Shown piece after piece: positions 15,863 through 22,729 of a stretch of DNA of 22,733 nt. The position numbers were made by a program, and so were the translations under genes. Positions within the stretch are counted from its first letter, which is position 1; every line of letters starts with the position of its first letter. Source of the DNA: Candidatus Zhuqueibacterota bacterium (GTDB taxonomy: Bacteria > Zhuqueibacterota > Zhuqueibacteria > Zhuqueibacterales > Zhuqueibacteraceae); NCBI GenBank assembly GCA_013361015.1, contig JABWAN010000003.1, positions 1 to 22,733 of the forward strand, read 5' to 3'. The notes under the pieces were generated by a model. That model had not been told where the DNA came from and searched no databases. It saw only the letters and a program-made list of their open reading frames with translations.

Positions 15863-16294
15863 ATGAGACGATACCAAATAGTGATGGACACCAACGTTCT
15901 CATCGCGGCGTTGCGTTCGCAAAGAGGCGCATCGTACAAACTGCTTTCTTTGATCGACACTGCAAAATTTGAACTCAACGTATCGGTGCCGTTACTCTTC
16001 GAATATGAAGATGTCGCCAAGAGGGATAAGCAAATGGCAGGCGGGTTGAGCGAAACCGAAATCAACAACATTTTGGATTATATTTGCGCCGTAGCTCATC
16101 GGCGAAAGATTTTCTTCCTTTGGCGGCCCTATTTGAAAGACCCAAAGGACGACCATGTTTTAGAGTTGGCAGTCGAGTCTCAATGCGACTATATCATCAC
16201 GTACAATAAAAAAGATTTTGCAGGCATTGAAGCGTTTGGAATCGAAGCCATAACGGCTAAAGAGTTTTTACAAAGAATCGGAGAAATACCATGA
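15863..16294 (+). CDS. PIN-domain ribonuclease toxin (PIN_3 / COG1569 type)
   Basis: A 143-residue PIN nuclease. Acidic residues expected in the metal site are D9 in IVMDTNVLIAALRS, E47 in VPLLFEYEDV, the Asp cluster in LKDPKDDHVLELAVES, and the C-terminal Asp in IITYNKKDF. Members usually cleave RNA and are held inactive by a small partner. The stop overlaps the next ATG by 4 bases, so the pair is co-translated, with toxin first and antitoxin second. There is no ribosome site; TTGTGG-17-TAATTT (15828-15856) would place initiation at or next to the ATG, so the mRNA may be leaderless. The cassette lies exactly between the two copies of direct repeat A. Confidence 0.88.
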   Translation: MRRYQIVMDTNVLIAALRSQRGASYKLLSLIDTAKFELNVSVPLLFEYEDVAKRDKQMAGGLSETEINNILDYICAVAHRRKIFFLWRPYLKDPKDDHVLELAVESQCDYIITYNKKDFAGIEAFGIEAITAKEFLQRIGEIP

Positions 16295-16527
16295 ACACAA
16301 TCAGTCTCAGCCTTCCCGAATCGCTCCATCAACGCATGCAGGAATTGGCAAACAAAGATCAAATCTCGATTGATCAGTTTGTGATTTCCGCCATTGCGGA
16401 GAAAATTTCAGCGTTTATGACGAGGGATTACTTGGAAGAGCGTGCCCAGCGTGCGAGCAAAGCGAAGTTCGAGCAAGCCCTCGCAAAGGTTCCCGATGTC
16501 GAGCCGGAAGAATATGATAGAATCTGA
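16291..16527 (+). CDS. Ribbon-helix-helix antitoxin partner of the PIN toxin
   Basis: A 78-residue protein. Residues 1-45 show the ribbon-helix-helix pattern: beta strand NTISLSLPESLHQRMQELA, then helices around DQISIDQFVISAIAEKISAF, as in HicB/CopG-type antitoxins. The acidic C-terminal tail, ending KVPDVEPEEYDRI, probably wraps the toxin. It overlaps the toxin stop by 4 bp. It is expected to autorepress the cassette by binding upstream DNA as a dimer; no clear operator was found. Confidence 0.82.
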   Translation: MNTISLSLPESLHQRMQELANKDQISIDQFVISAIAEKISAFMTRDYLEERAQRASKAKFEQALAKVPDVEPEEYDRI

Positions 16528-16629
16528 AAGATGAAGAGTTATTCCCAGTGCATAAAAAGATCCCTTCTGGATGACATGATGTAGAGCACGATATTATCGC
16601 CCTCAAGCTTCATAAACAGGAGCACCCTA

Positions 16630-18015
16630 TTGGATTCGGCTCGAATGTTAATTGTGGAAGATAATGCCGACTTGTGTCACACCCTTGCCGAGGTCTTCCG
16701 CAAGAGCGGCCACAAAGTGGTGACTGCGCTCAACGGCGCAGAGGCGCAACGCCTGCTCAAAACCTCTGCGATCGATTTGGTGCTGCTCGATCTGCGTTTA
16801 CCCGACATGCTCGGCATCAAAGTGCTGGAGTTCGCCAAAGAGGTCGATCCCGAAATCATGGTCATCATGATGACCGCGGTGGCGAACGATCCGCGTCCGG
16901 CGGTTGAAGCCATGAAAGTGGGCGCGTTCGATTATCTCACCAAGCCATTTGAGCTGGACGAGGTGAAGCTCGTCGTTGCGAAGGCGCTTGAAACCGCGGG
17001 ACTCAAACGCGAAGTCTCGCGCCTCAAGCAACAACAGCGCGGCCAATTTCCCGAAACGGAACTGTTCGGCGACAGCGCGCCGATGCAGGAGATTAAAAAT
17101 CTCATCAAAATTGTGAGCGACACCCCGCGCACCTCGGTGTTGATTCAAGGCGAGAGCGGCACAGGCAAAGAGCTCGTCGCGAAAACGATCCACCAATGGA
17201 GCGCGCGGCAGGACAAGCCGTTCGTGCCCATCAACTGCGGCGCGATTCCCGAGAACCTGCTCGAATCCGAATTGTTCGGCCACGAGAAGGGCGCGTTCAC
17301 GGACGCGAAGGCGCTCAAAAAAGGCATGTTCGAATTGGCCGATACCGGCACGGTGTTTCTCGATGAAATTTCCAGCATGCGCCCGGCGTTGCAGCCGAAA
17401 CTTTTGCGCGCGCTCGAAACGCAAATCTTCCGCCGCATCGGCGGCACTGCGGACATTCAAGTGGACGTGCGCCTCGTGGCCGCCACCAATCGCGATCTCG
17501 GCGAGATGGTGAAGCTCGGCGAGTTCCGCGAAGATTTGTATTATCGCTTGAAAGTCATGGTCATCGTGCTGCCGCCGTTGCGCGAACGGATTGAAGACGT
17601 GCTGCCGCTCGCGCAGCTTTTCATCGAAAAGAACAATCGCGAGTTCAACAAGAATATTACCGGCATTGCGGACGATGCTGAGGCCTTGCTGCGCGAATAT
17701 CAGTGGCCCGGCAATGTGCGCGAGTTGAAGAACGTCATCGAGCGCGGCGTGATTCTTTGTCAAGGCAATCAACTCAAGCCCGAGCATTTGCCGATGGAAC
17801 TGCGCGACGAGAAGAGCCGCCACGCGGCTGTGATTGCCGCGCCGATAACAGCCACCGACGACGACGCGAGCCTTTCCCTCGAGCAGATGGAAAAAGTTCA
17901 CATCCAAAACGTGCTGAACAAATTCAAAGGCAACAAATCGCGCGCAGCCAAAGCGCTAAACATTTCGCGCTCAACGCTGCGTGAGAAGATGCGGCTCTAC
18001 GAGCTTGCCGGGTAA
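16630..18015 (+). CDS. NtrC-family sigma-54-dependent response regulator (REC-AAA+-Fis)
   Basis: A 461-residue enhancer-binding activator. The receiver (residues 5-120) has E10/D11, phospho-acceptor D54 in LVLLDLRLPD, Thr in MMTA and Lys in TKPF. The AAA+ domain (about 145-380) has Walker A GESGTGKE (174-181), Walker B GTVFLDEIS, and arginine-finger region FREDLYYRL. The sigma-54 contact loop reads GAFTDA (221-226) instead of GAFTGA. The C-terminal Fis-type helix-turn-helix is NKSRAAKALNISRSTLREKM. TTG 16630 with AGGAG 7 bases upstream is preferred; ATG 16645 is possible. It probably receives phosphate from the kinase at 12007 and drives the -24/-12 promoter at 18200. A displaced copy of its 5' end lies at 15677. 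Confidence 0.95.
   Translation: MDSARMLIVEDNADLCHTLAEVFRKSGHKVVTALNGAEAQRLLKTSAIDLVLLDLRLPDMLGIKVLEFAKEVDPEIMVIMMTAVANDPRPAVEAMKVGAFDYLTKPFELDEVKLVVAKALETAGLKREVSRLKQQQRGQFPETELFGDSAPMQEIKNLIKIVSDTPRTSVLIQGESGTGKELVAKTIHQWSARQDKPFVPINCGAIPENLLESELFGHEKGAFTDAKALKKGMFELADTGTVFLDEISSMRPALQPKLLRALETQIFRRIGGTADIQVDVRLVAATNRDLGEMVKLGEFREDLYYRLKVMVIVLPPLRERIEDVLPLAQLFIEKNNREFNKNITGIADDAEALLREYQWPGNVRELKNVIERGVILCQGNQLKPEHLPMELRDEKSRHAAVIAAPITATDDDASLSLEQMEKVHIQNVLNKFKGNKSRAAKALNISRSTLREKMRLYELAG
16636..16770 (+). repeat. Direct repeat A, right copy within the intact activator gene
   Basis: This is the second copy of the 135-bp repeat, covering codons 3-47 of the sigma-54 activator. Upstream sequence differs from that of the left copy: here an AGGAG ribosome site and TTG codon precede the repeat. 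Confidence 0.92.
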
Positions 18016-18096
18016 TTCTGGCCGGAATTTGATCAAACCACTGTTCAATTTTTCACCCTTCCTATTTTTTTCGCCACGCCGCTTTTACTACCCACT

Positions 18097-18145
18097 GCGT
18101 TACGAAAAATTCATTGCCTGCTTTTCCCCACCTGTTTCGTAAAGC
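18097..18145. promoter_or_regulatory. Candidate enhancer site for the sigma-54 activator
   Basis: GCGTTACGAAA (18097-18107) and TTTCGTAAAGC (18135-18145) are inverted over 10 of 11 bases, with half-site centres about 38 bp apart. They lie roughly 80-130 bp upstream of the sigma-54 start site, the usual distance for activator binding. Assignment to the activator is inference. Confidence 0.45.
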
Positions 18146-18199
18146 TTTATTGAAATTTTGCGCGCTCTTCTTTTTGACTCCCTGGAGCATCGCGTAGTG

Positions 18200-18216
18200 T
18201 TGGTATATGCCTTGCA
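18200..18216 (+). promoter_or_regulatory. Sigma-54 (-24/-12) promoter
   Basis: TTGGTATATGCCTTGCA has the invariant GG (18202-18203) and GC (18214-18215) exactly 10 bp apart, with the TTGCA -12 element intact. Initiation is expected near 18227, about 50 nt before ATG 18278. An NtrC-type activator gene ends 185 bp upstream. Confidence 0.8.
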
Positions 18217-18277
18217 TATTTCAGGACCGGCTAAAGGGGGTTTTTTAATCGACCATAGGACTTCTAAAGGTGAATTC

Positions 18278-18838
18278 ATGAGCACTGCCGAACTAACGCG
18301 CGAAACCTTTCCCGCTACTTCCGCCGATGCGATTCATAGGAGCATTCTCATCGTGGATGATGAAGAAGATCTCACGTGGAGCATTTCGAAAACACTGGCG
18401 CGGCACGACAAAGATTTCGAAGTGACGTGCGCGCACGACGGCGATGAGGCCATGGAAATTTTAGCGCGGCAGCCGGTCGATGTCGTGGTTTCCGATATTC
18501 GCATGCCCGGCCGCGACGGTTTACAGTTGCTGCACGAAATCAACGCGCGCTTTCCTCGCACCAAGGTGATCATCATGACGGCGTACGGTTCGCATGAGAC
18601 CCGCAAGCAAATCGCAGCCAAAGGCGCGACGTTTTATTTGGAAAAGCCTTTCGAGATTCGTTCGCTGCGCAAGTTGATTTACGAAGCCTTGAATCTAGCG
18701 CCGCCGAGCCGCAGCAGCTTCACCGAGTTTGATCGCCCGAGCGCATCGGCTTCGGAAAGATTGGACGACGGCTTCTTCCTAAAAGATAAACTCGATGCTT
18801 ATTGCGGCAACCTCAACGCCGTGATGTTGATGGCATAA
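18278..18838 (+). CDS. Stand-alone response regulator with undefined C-terminal tail
   Basis: A 186-residue protein. The receiver spans about residues 20-140: SILIVDDEEDLTWSISKTL (D27/D28), phospho-acceptor D73 in VVVSDIRMPGRDG, Thr in IIMTAYGS and Lys in YLEKPFE. The last 45 residues (SRSSFTEFDRPSASASERLD onward) match no output domain I recognise and contain no helix-turn-helix. It may act by protein contact, for example as a phosphorelay intermediate. AAGGTG precedes ATG 18278; the frame opens at 18158 but that part overlaps the sigma-54 promoter. Its promoter places it under the neighbouring NtrC-type activator. Confidence 0.9.
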   Translation: MSTAELTRETFPATSADAIHRSILIVDDEEDLTWSISKTLARHDKDFEVTCAHDGDEAMEILARQPVDVVVSDIRMPGRDGLQLLHEINARFPRTKVIIMTAYGSHETRKQIAAKGATFYLEKPFEIRSLRKLIYEALNLAPPSRSSFTEFDRPSASASERLDDGFFLKDKLDAYCGNLNAVMLMA

Positions 18839-18971
18839 ACGCAAACCTCAGCAACACCTCTCGTTTTCATCATCCCTCAGCAATTTCCTGCCGAGAAATC
18901 AATTGATTCTTTAGACGCAGTTAAGTATCATCTCGCCCATTCAAGAAACCATTCACAACAAAAGCGTACTG

Positions 18972-19076
18972 TAAGCGGATTTTACGAACATAGCGGATAA
19001 ACCCTCTCGGTGTGTGCTTTTGATCCGTGTGTCTTCCAATGCAGCAGCTTTATCCGCTTGATCCGTCAATCCGCTT
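18972..19076. repeat. Composite palindromic repeat upstream of hutH
   Basis: Two pairs of perfect 10-bp inverted arms nest: TAAGCGGATT (18972-18981) with AATCCGCTTA (19067-19076), and AGCGGATAAA (18992-19001) with TTTATCCGCT (19048-19057). The intervening sequence is weakly complementary. The outer arm recurs upstream of the kinase at 12007. Confidence 0.8.
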
Positions 19077-19097
19077 ATCAAAAGCTTTTTCTTTTGA
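19076..19097 (+). repeat. AT-rich hairpin shared with the kinase upstream region
   Basis: ATCAAAAG (19076-19083) and CTTTTGAT (19090-19097) form a perfect 8-bp stem around CTTTTT. It lies 24 bases before the hutH start. Nineteen bases are identical to 11966-11984, which sit at nearly the same distance from another gene start. Confidence 0.7.
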
Positions 19098-19121
19098 TGA
19101 TAAAATCACTTCACAAGGCGC

Positions 19122-20645
19122 ATGATGATTGAACTCGATGGCGCGTCATTGACGCTGGAAACGTTGGAACGATTGGCGAACGGCGAACGGGAAATTCAGC
19201 TTGCAGCAAACGCGCTGGAACGCATGGCGGCCTCGCGGGCATTGGTTGAAAAAATTCTCGCGAGCGGTCGCGTGATTTACGGCGTCAACACCGGCTTCGG
19301 CAAACTCTCGGACGTACGCATCCCGCCGGATGACATCAACACGCTGCAACGCAATCTCATTCTCAGCCATTCCTGCGGCACGGGCGCGCCGCTTTCTTTG
19401 CGTGAAGTGCGCGCGTTGCTCGCGCTTAAGATCAATGCGCTGCTCACGGGTTATTCCGGTTGCCGGCCTGTGCTTGCGCAATATCTTTTGCATCTCTTGC
19501 AGAATGACGTGCTGCCCGTTGTGCCGGAAAAAGGCTCGGTCGGCGCTTCCGGCGATTTGGCGCCGCTAGCGCACATGGCGCTTGTGCTGCTCGGTTTGGG
19601 CGAAGCGTATGTGAAGGGCAAAAGGTGCACGGGCCGGGAAGCGTTGCGCGCGGTCGATCTCTCGCCGCTCGAACTCGAAGCGAAAGAAGGCATCACGCTC
19701 ATCAACGGCACGCAGTTCATGGCCGCGGTCGGCGCACTCGACTTGCTGCACATGCGGCAGCTTGTGCGCGTCGCGGATATTTGCGGCGCAATGTCCGCCG
19801 AGGCTTTACTCTGCACGCCCGTTGCGTTCGATCAACGTATTCAAGTCGCGCGCGGCTATGCGGGCCAGCAACACGTTGCCGCAAACTTGCGGCGCTTGAT
19901 GGCGAACAGCCCGATTCGCGCCTCGCATCTGCAATGCAGCCGCGTGCAGGATGCGTACTCCGTGCGCTGCATGCCGCAAGTACACGGCGCGGTGCGCGAT
20001 CATCTCGCGGGCATTCAGGAAATTTTTCGTGTGGAGTTGAATGCCTCGAGCGACAACCCGGTGGTGTTCGCGGACGACGGCGAGGTGCTCTCCGGCGGAA
20101 ATTTTCACGGACATCCCATTGCCACCGCATGCGACTTCATGGCCATTCTCGCGACGCAGCTTGCGAACATCAGCGAGCGCCGCATTGCGTTCATGATGGA
20201 TCCGTATCTCAGCGATCTGCCCGCGTTTTTGATCAAGCGCAGCGGCCTCAATTCGGGTTTTATGATTGCGCAAGTAACCGCCGCCGCCTTGCTCTCCGAA
20301 AACAAAGTGCTCGCGCATCCCGCCTCAGTAGATTCAATTCCGACCTCGGCGAACAAAGAAGATTACGTGAGCATGGGCGCTGCCGCGGCTGTGAAGGCGC
20401 GCAATGCCATCAACAATGCCGCGCAAGTTTTGGCGATTGAGCTTTTGTGCGCCAGCCAGGCGCTCGATCTCCGCGCCCCGCTCGAACCCGGCCCGGCCAC
20501 CGGCGCAGTACACAAACTCGTGCGCGAATCGATTCCCATGTTGCTCGACGACCGCGTGCTCGCGGAAGACCTTGCTGCTGCCGCGCATTTGATTTCGTCG
20601 GGAGAAGTGGTGAAGCGAGCGGAGGAAGTGGTGGGAGAGTTGTAG
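19122..20645 (+). CDS. hutH: Histidine ammonia-lyase
   Basis: This cytoplasmic enzyme converts L-histidine to trans-urocanate and ammonia, the first step of histidine degradation. It has 507 residues, typical of the family. The cofactor MIO forms from Ala-Ser-Gly in GSVGASGDLAPLAHM, which falls at residues 142-144, the canonical position. Other signatures are VNTGFGKLSD near residue 55, YSGCRPVLAQYLL, LINGTQFMAA, QDAYSVRCMPQVHG, SSDNPVVF and HPASVDSIPTSANKEDYVSMG. ATG 19122 is chosen from the MIO position; ATG 19125 is next to it. No other hut genes are visible. A repeat element occupies the upstream region. The last 177 bp are duplicated at 21598-21774 beyond a nucleotidyltransferase cassette. 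Confidence 0.97.
   Translation: MMIELDGASLTLETLERLANGEREIQLAANALERMAASRALVEKILASGRVIYGVNTGFGKLSDVRIPPDDINTLQRNLILSHSCGTGAPLSLREVRALLALKINALLTGYSGCRPVLAQYLLHLLQNDVLPVVPEKGSVGASGDLAPLAHMALVLLGLGEAYVKGKRCTGREALRAVDLSPLELEAKEGITLINGTQFMAAVGALDLLHMRQLVRVADICGAMSAEALLCTPVAFDQRIQVARGYAGQQHVAANLRRLMANSPIRASHLQCSRVQDAYSVRCMPQVHGAVRDHLAGIQEIFRVELNASSDNPVVFADDGEVLSGGNFHGHPIATACDFMAILATQLANISERRIAFMMDPYLSDLPAFLIKRSGLNSGFMIAQVTAAALLSENKVLAHPASVDSIPTSANKEDYVSMGAAAAVKARNAINNAAQVLAIELLCASQALDLRAPLEPGPATGAVHKLVRESIPMLLDDRVLAEDLAAAAHLISSGEVVKRAEEVVGEL
20469..20645 (+). repeat. Direct repeat B, left copy (3' end of hutH)
   Basis: These are the last 177 bp of hutH including the stop. The partner copy at 21598-21774 has a constant offset of 1129 bp. 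By hand alignment 19 bases differ (about 89% identity) and only four residues change in 58. Confidence 0.92.
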
Positions 20646-20754
20646 TTGTGCGATGAACTTTGATTTGCCGTTTTCGTTGAAAGTGCGTATCGTGCCGCCA
20701 ATACTTGTGAAAGATTCGAAATGAGATTTGAAATAGAATGACAAGGACGCGGCA

Positions 20755-21003
20755 ATGAGATCTCCTCAAACACGACAGAACAAAAAATATATCGACCGCT
20801 GGTGGTTGAAATATGAAGCCGCCGGTGCGCTTGATGAAGAGGTTGTGCCGCGCGAGCTGTTCTTCGAATTTGCCGACTCCGCCTATGAGGCATGGCTGAA
20901 GAGCGGAAAGACTGCCGCGCAAATCGAGGCGGATATCAAGCATCATATTGCCGTACAAAAGGTCTTTAAGAAGTGGCGGGAGATTCATGGCGACAAGATT
21001 TGA
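20755..21003 (+). CDS. Small hypothetical protein, likely partner of the nucleotidyltransferase
   Basis: An 82-residue basic, aromatic-rich protein that I do not recognise. It starts MRSPQTRQNKKYIDRWWLKY, and the rest is predicted largely helical (ELFFEFADSAYEAWL, then AAQIEADIKHHIAVQKVFKK). AAGGA lies upstream of the ATG. Its end overlaps the nucleotidyltransferase gene by 17 bp in another frame, so the two are probably co-translated. Small gene plus nucleotidyltransferase is the common layout of type II or IV toxin-antitoxin pairs, so it may be the antitoxin; this is inference from position and size only. Confidence 0.65.
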   Translation: MRSPQTRQNKKYIDRWWLKYEAAGALDEEVVPRELFFEFADSAYEAWLKSGKTAAQIEADIKHHIAVQKVFKKWREIHGDKI

Positions 21004-21556
21004 GCGAACGTTGCAGGATATTGACAAACGTTGTCGCAAGCACAAGCTTCCCTACGCCGTCATTGGCGGGATTGCGGCAATTATTCACGGCTCCCTCCGC
21101 GTCACCGCCGACATTGACCTCACGATTCTCGCCGAAATCGACGCCCTCGAACGCGTGCTCAAAATCTTCGCAAATGATTATGTCGCCCTTCGTCCCGACC
21201 CTTTGCGTTTTTTTCAGCGCACTCTCTTTATCCCTCTACAGCACAAAGCCACGAAAATGAAGGTGGACATTGCCGCGGCGTTAAGCGGTTTTGAGCGCGC
21301 AGCAATTGCAAGAAGCCAGCGCGGCCTTTATGGCAAGGCAGAAGTGAATACCTGCACCGTCGAAGACCTGATCATTATGAAGCTCGTTGCCGCGCGCGCC
21401 AAAGATATTTCAGACGTGGAAACGCTCATTCCGGCGAATCGCAAGCAACTCGATCTCAAATATCTTCGCGCTCGCGCAAAGGAATTCATCGAAGTCGAAC
21501 GCAGCGACGTGCCTGAGCGTTTGGAAAAGCTGTTGAAGAAATATCGTGGAAAGTGA
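20987..21556 (+). CDS. Nucleotidyltransferase-fold protein (AbiEii/DUF6036-like, toxin candidate)
   Basis: A 189-residue protein of the Pol-beta-like nucleotidyltransferase superfamily. The active-site pattern reads YAVIGGIAAIIHGSLRVTAD then IDL: G27-G28 on the catalytic helix turn, D42 and D44 as metal ligands, and the third acidic residue D94 in MKVDIAAAL. The Lys in VEDLIIMKLVAARAKDISDVE is conserved in AbiEii-like toxins and related DUF6036 proteins. ATG 20987 is chosen because GGCGGGAG lies just upstream and the fold begins soon after; the frame opens at 20948. It overlaps the small gene before it. Transfer of nucleotides to RNA or protein is known for toxin relatives; the target here is unknown. 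The cassette lies between the two copies of direct repeat B. Confidence 0.8.
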   Translation: MATRFERTLQDIDKRCRKHKLPYAVIGGIAAIIHGSLRVTADIDLTILAEIDALERVLKIFANDYVALRPDPLRFFQRTLFIPLQHKATKMKVDIAAALSGFERAAIARSQRGLYGKAEVNTCTVEDLIIMKLVAARAKDISDVETLIPANRKQLDLKYLRARAKEFIEVERSDVPERLEKLLKKYRGK

Positions 21557-21597
21557 AAGGCAACGAAGCAATTTTCAAAACTACGAGCGCTCTCTTA

Positions 21598-21774
21598 CTC
21601 CGCGCCCCGCTCGAACCCGGCCCGGTCACCGGCGCGGTCCACAAACTCGTGCGCGAATCGATGCCCATGTTGCTCGACGACCGCGTGCTAGCGGAAGACT
21701 TGGCCGCTGCCGCGCATTTGATTTCTTCGGAGGAGGTGGTGCGGAGGGCGGAGGAAGTGGTGGGGGAGTTGTGA
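21598..21774 (+). pseudogene. Displaced 3' fragment of hutH
   Basis: It encodes the last 58 residues of histidine ammonia-lyase (LRAPLEPGPVTGAVHKLV through RRAEEVVGEL) ending in TGA, with 54 of 58 residues identical to the intact gene. The frame is open from GTG 21553, but the MIO core and most of the enzyme are missing. Most of the 19 base differences are synonymous, so both copies diverged while under protein-level selection, as expected if one came from another strain's functional gene. It forms the right border of the nucleotidyltransferase cassette. Confidence 0.93.
21598..21774 (+). repeat. Direct repeat B, right copy (partner 20469-20645)
   Basis: This is the second copy of the 177-bp hutH-end repeat. 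Identity begins at CTCCGCGCCCCGCTCG and ends at the stop codon. The repeats enclose 952 bp. Confidence 0.92.
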
Positions 21775-21860
21775 AGCGATTTTGTGAGAGATGAAAAGGC
21801 CAACGGCAAACAGAAGTATCAAGCTTTGCGATAGCGCCGTAGTTCGTGAAAATAGTTTTT

Positions 21861-22652
21861 ATGGGAAAAATCTCTTTGAGAAAAATTGTTCACGATCATG
21901 TACTTCCAATATCTCTGAACTTGAGGAAGTATGTCTGTCCCCTCTATAGCTTGGCTGCAAAAGGAACCAGGCCCGTCGCCGGGTCTGCCGTCCTTTTAAG
22001 GATCGAAGAGTATTACTTTCTCTTGTCGGCGGCACATGTTCTTAAAAAATGCCGTGTGCAGCCTTTATACATTCCCAATGGTAATAAACTTGAGTTGTTT
22101 TTGCCTCTCACTTATGGACAACTTCATTCCACAAAATCGAAATCACTTGACCATAACGATGACCCATTCGACGTAGCCTATATGCGAATCAAACCGGAAG
22201 CGATCGAGAGATTTTCTGAGTTCGAGTTTTTATCTACAGAAGATCTGGAGGTCGATGATTACCCGTCGAAGTCAAAGCCATATTATATTACTGGCTATCC
22301 AGATTCAAAAACCAAACTATTAAGCAGCCAGGAAAAGCTTAATGAGCGATTCTACTGTCATGTTCGTTTTTTAGCTGAAGATCAAATCTATTCAAAGCAT
22401 GGTTTATCACCTTTCGCCCACATAATTCTTGATTTTGATCGAGAATGCAGTATCAGTACGAATCTGAGGCTCGAGACCGCCCCTCACCCACGAGGTATGA
22501 GTGGTGGAGGAGTATGGTGCCAACCAATTGATGCTGAATCGGGCAAAGTACAAGGTAAGCCAAAGCTTGCAGGGATATCAGTATGCCCCAAAAAGAATCC
22601 CGAGGTAGTTATTGCTACCAAAATACCACTCATTCTAGCACTACAACGTTAA
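21861..22652 (+). CDS. Trypsin-like serine protease, possible accessory/defence gene
   Basis: A 263-residue protein with a chymotrypsin-fold catalytic triad in the right order: His in YYFLLSAAHVLKK (H59), Asp in DDPFDVAYMRI (D104), and Ser in HPRGMSGGGVW (S214). There is no signal peptide or transmembrane segment, so it is probably cytoplasmic, unlike secreted DegP-type proteases. No PDZ domain is seen. Such solitary cytosolic trypsin-like proteins are often found in accessory or defence islands. The gene is clearly more AT-rich than hutH, consistent with acquisition. ATG 21861 is chosen; GTG 21846 is in frame and also lacks a ribosome site. It starts 86 bp after the hutH fragment. The substrate is unknown. 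Confidence 0.75.
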   Translation: MGKISLRKIVHDHVLPISLNLRKYVCPLYSLAAKGTRPVAGSAVLLRIEEYYFLLSAAHVLKKCRVQPLYIPNGNKLELFLPLTYGQLHSTKSKSLDHNDDPFDVAYMRIKPEAIERFSEFEFLSTEDLEVDDYPSKSKPYYITGYPDSKTKLLSSQEKLNERFYCHVRFLAEDQIYSKHGLSPFAHIILDFDRECSISTNLRLETAPHPRGMSGGGVWCQPIDAESGKVQGKPKLAGISVCPKKNPEVVIATKIPLILALQR

Positions 22653-22686
22653 GTTCACAGTGAGGAGTAAAAAAATTTTCAAAGCC

Positions 22687-22729
22687 CTAGAGGACAAACA
22701 GTCCACTAGATTTTAATAAAAATCTTTTT
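22687..22729 (+). terminator. Possible intrinsic terminator after the protease gene
   Basis: CTAGAGGAC/GTCCACTAG (22687-22709, one mismatch) is followed by AGATTTT/AAAATCT (22708-22725) and a T-run. The distal stem is AT-rich, so strength is doubtful. Confidence 0.4.

Noticed and set aside
16798..17907. Long minus-strand frame opposite the sigma-54 activator
   Set aside because: Shadow of the AAA+ coding strand; no motif of its own.
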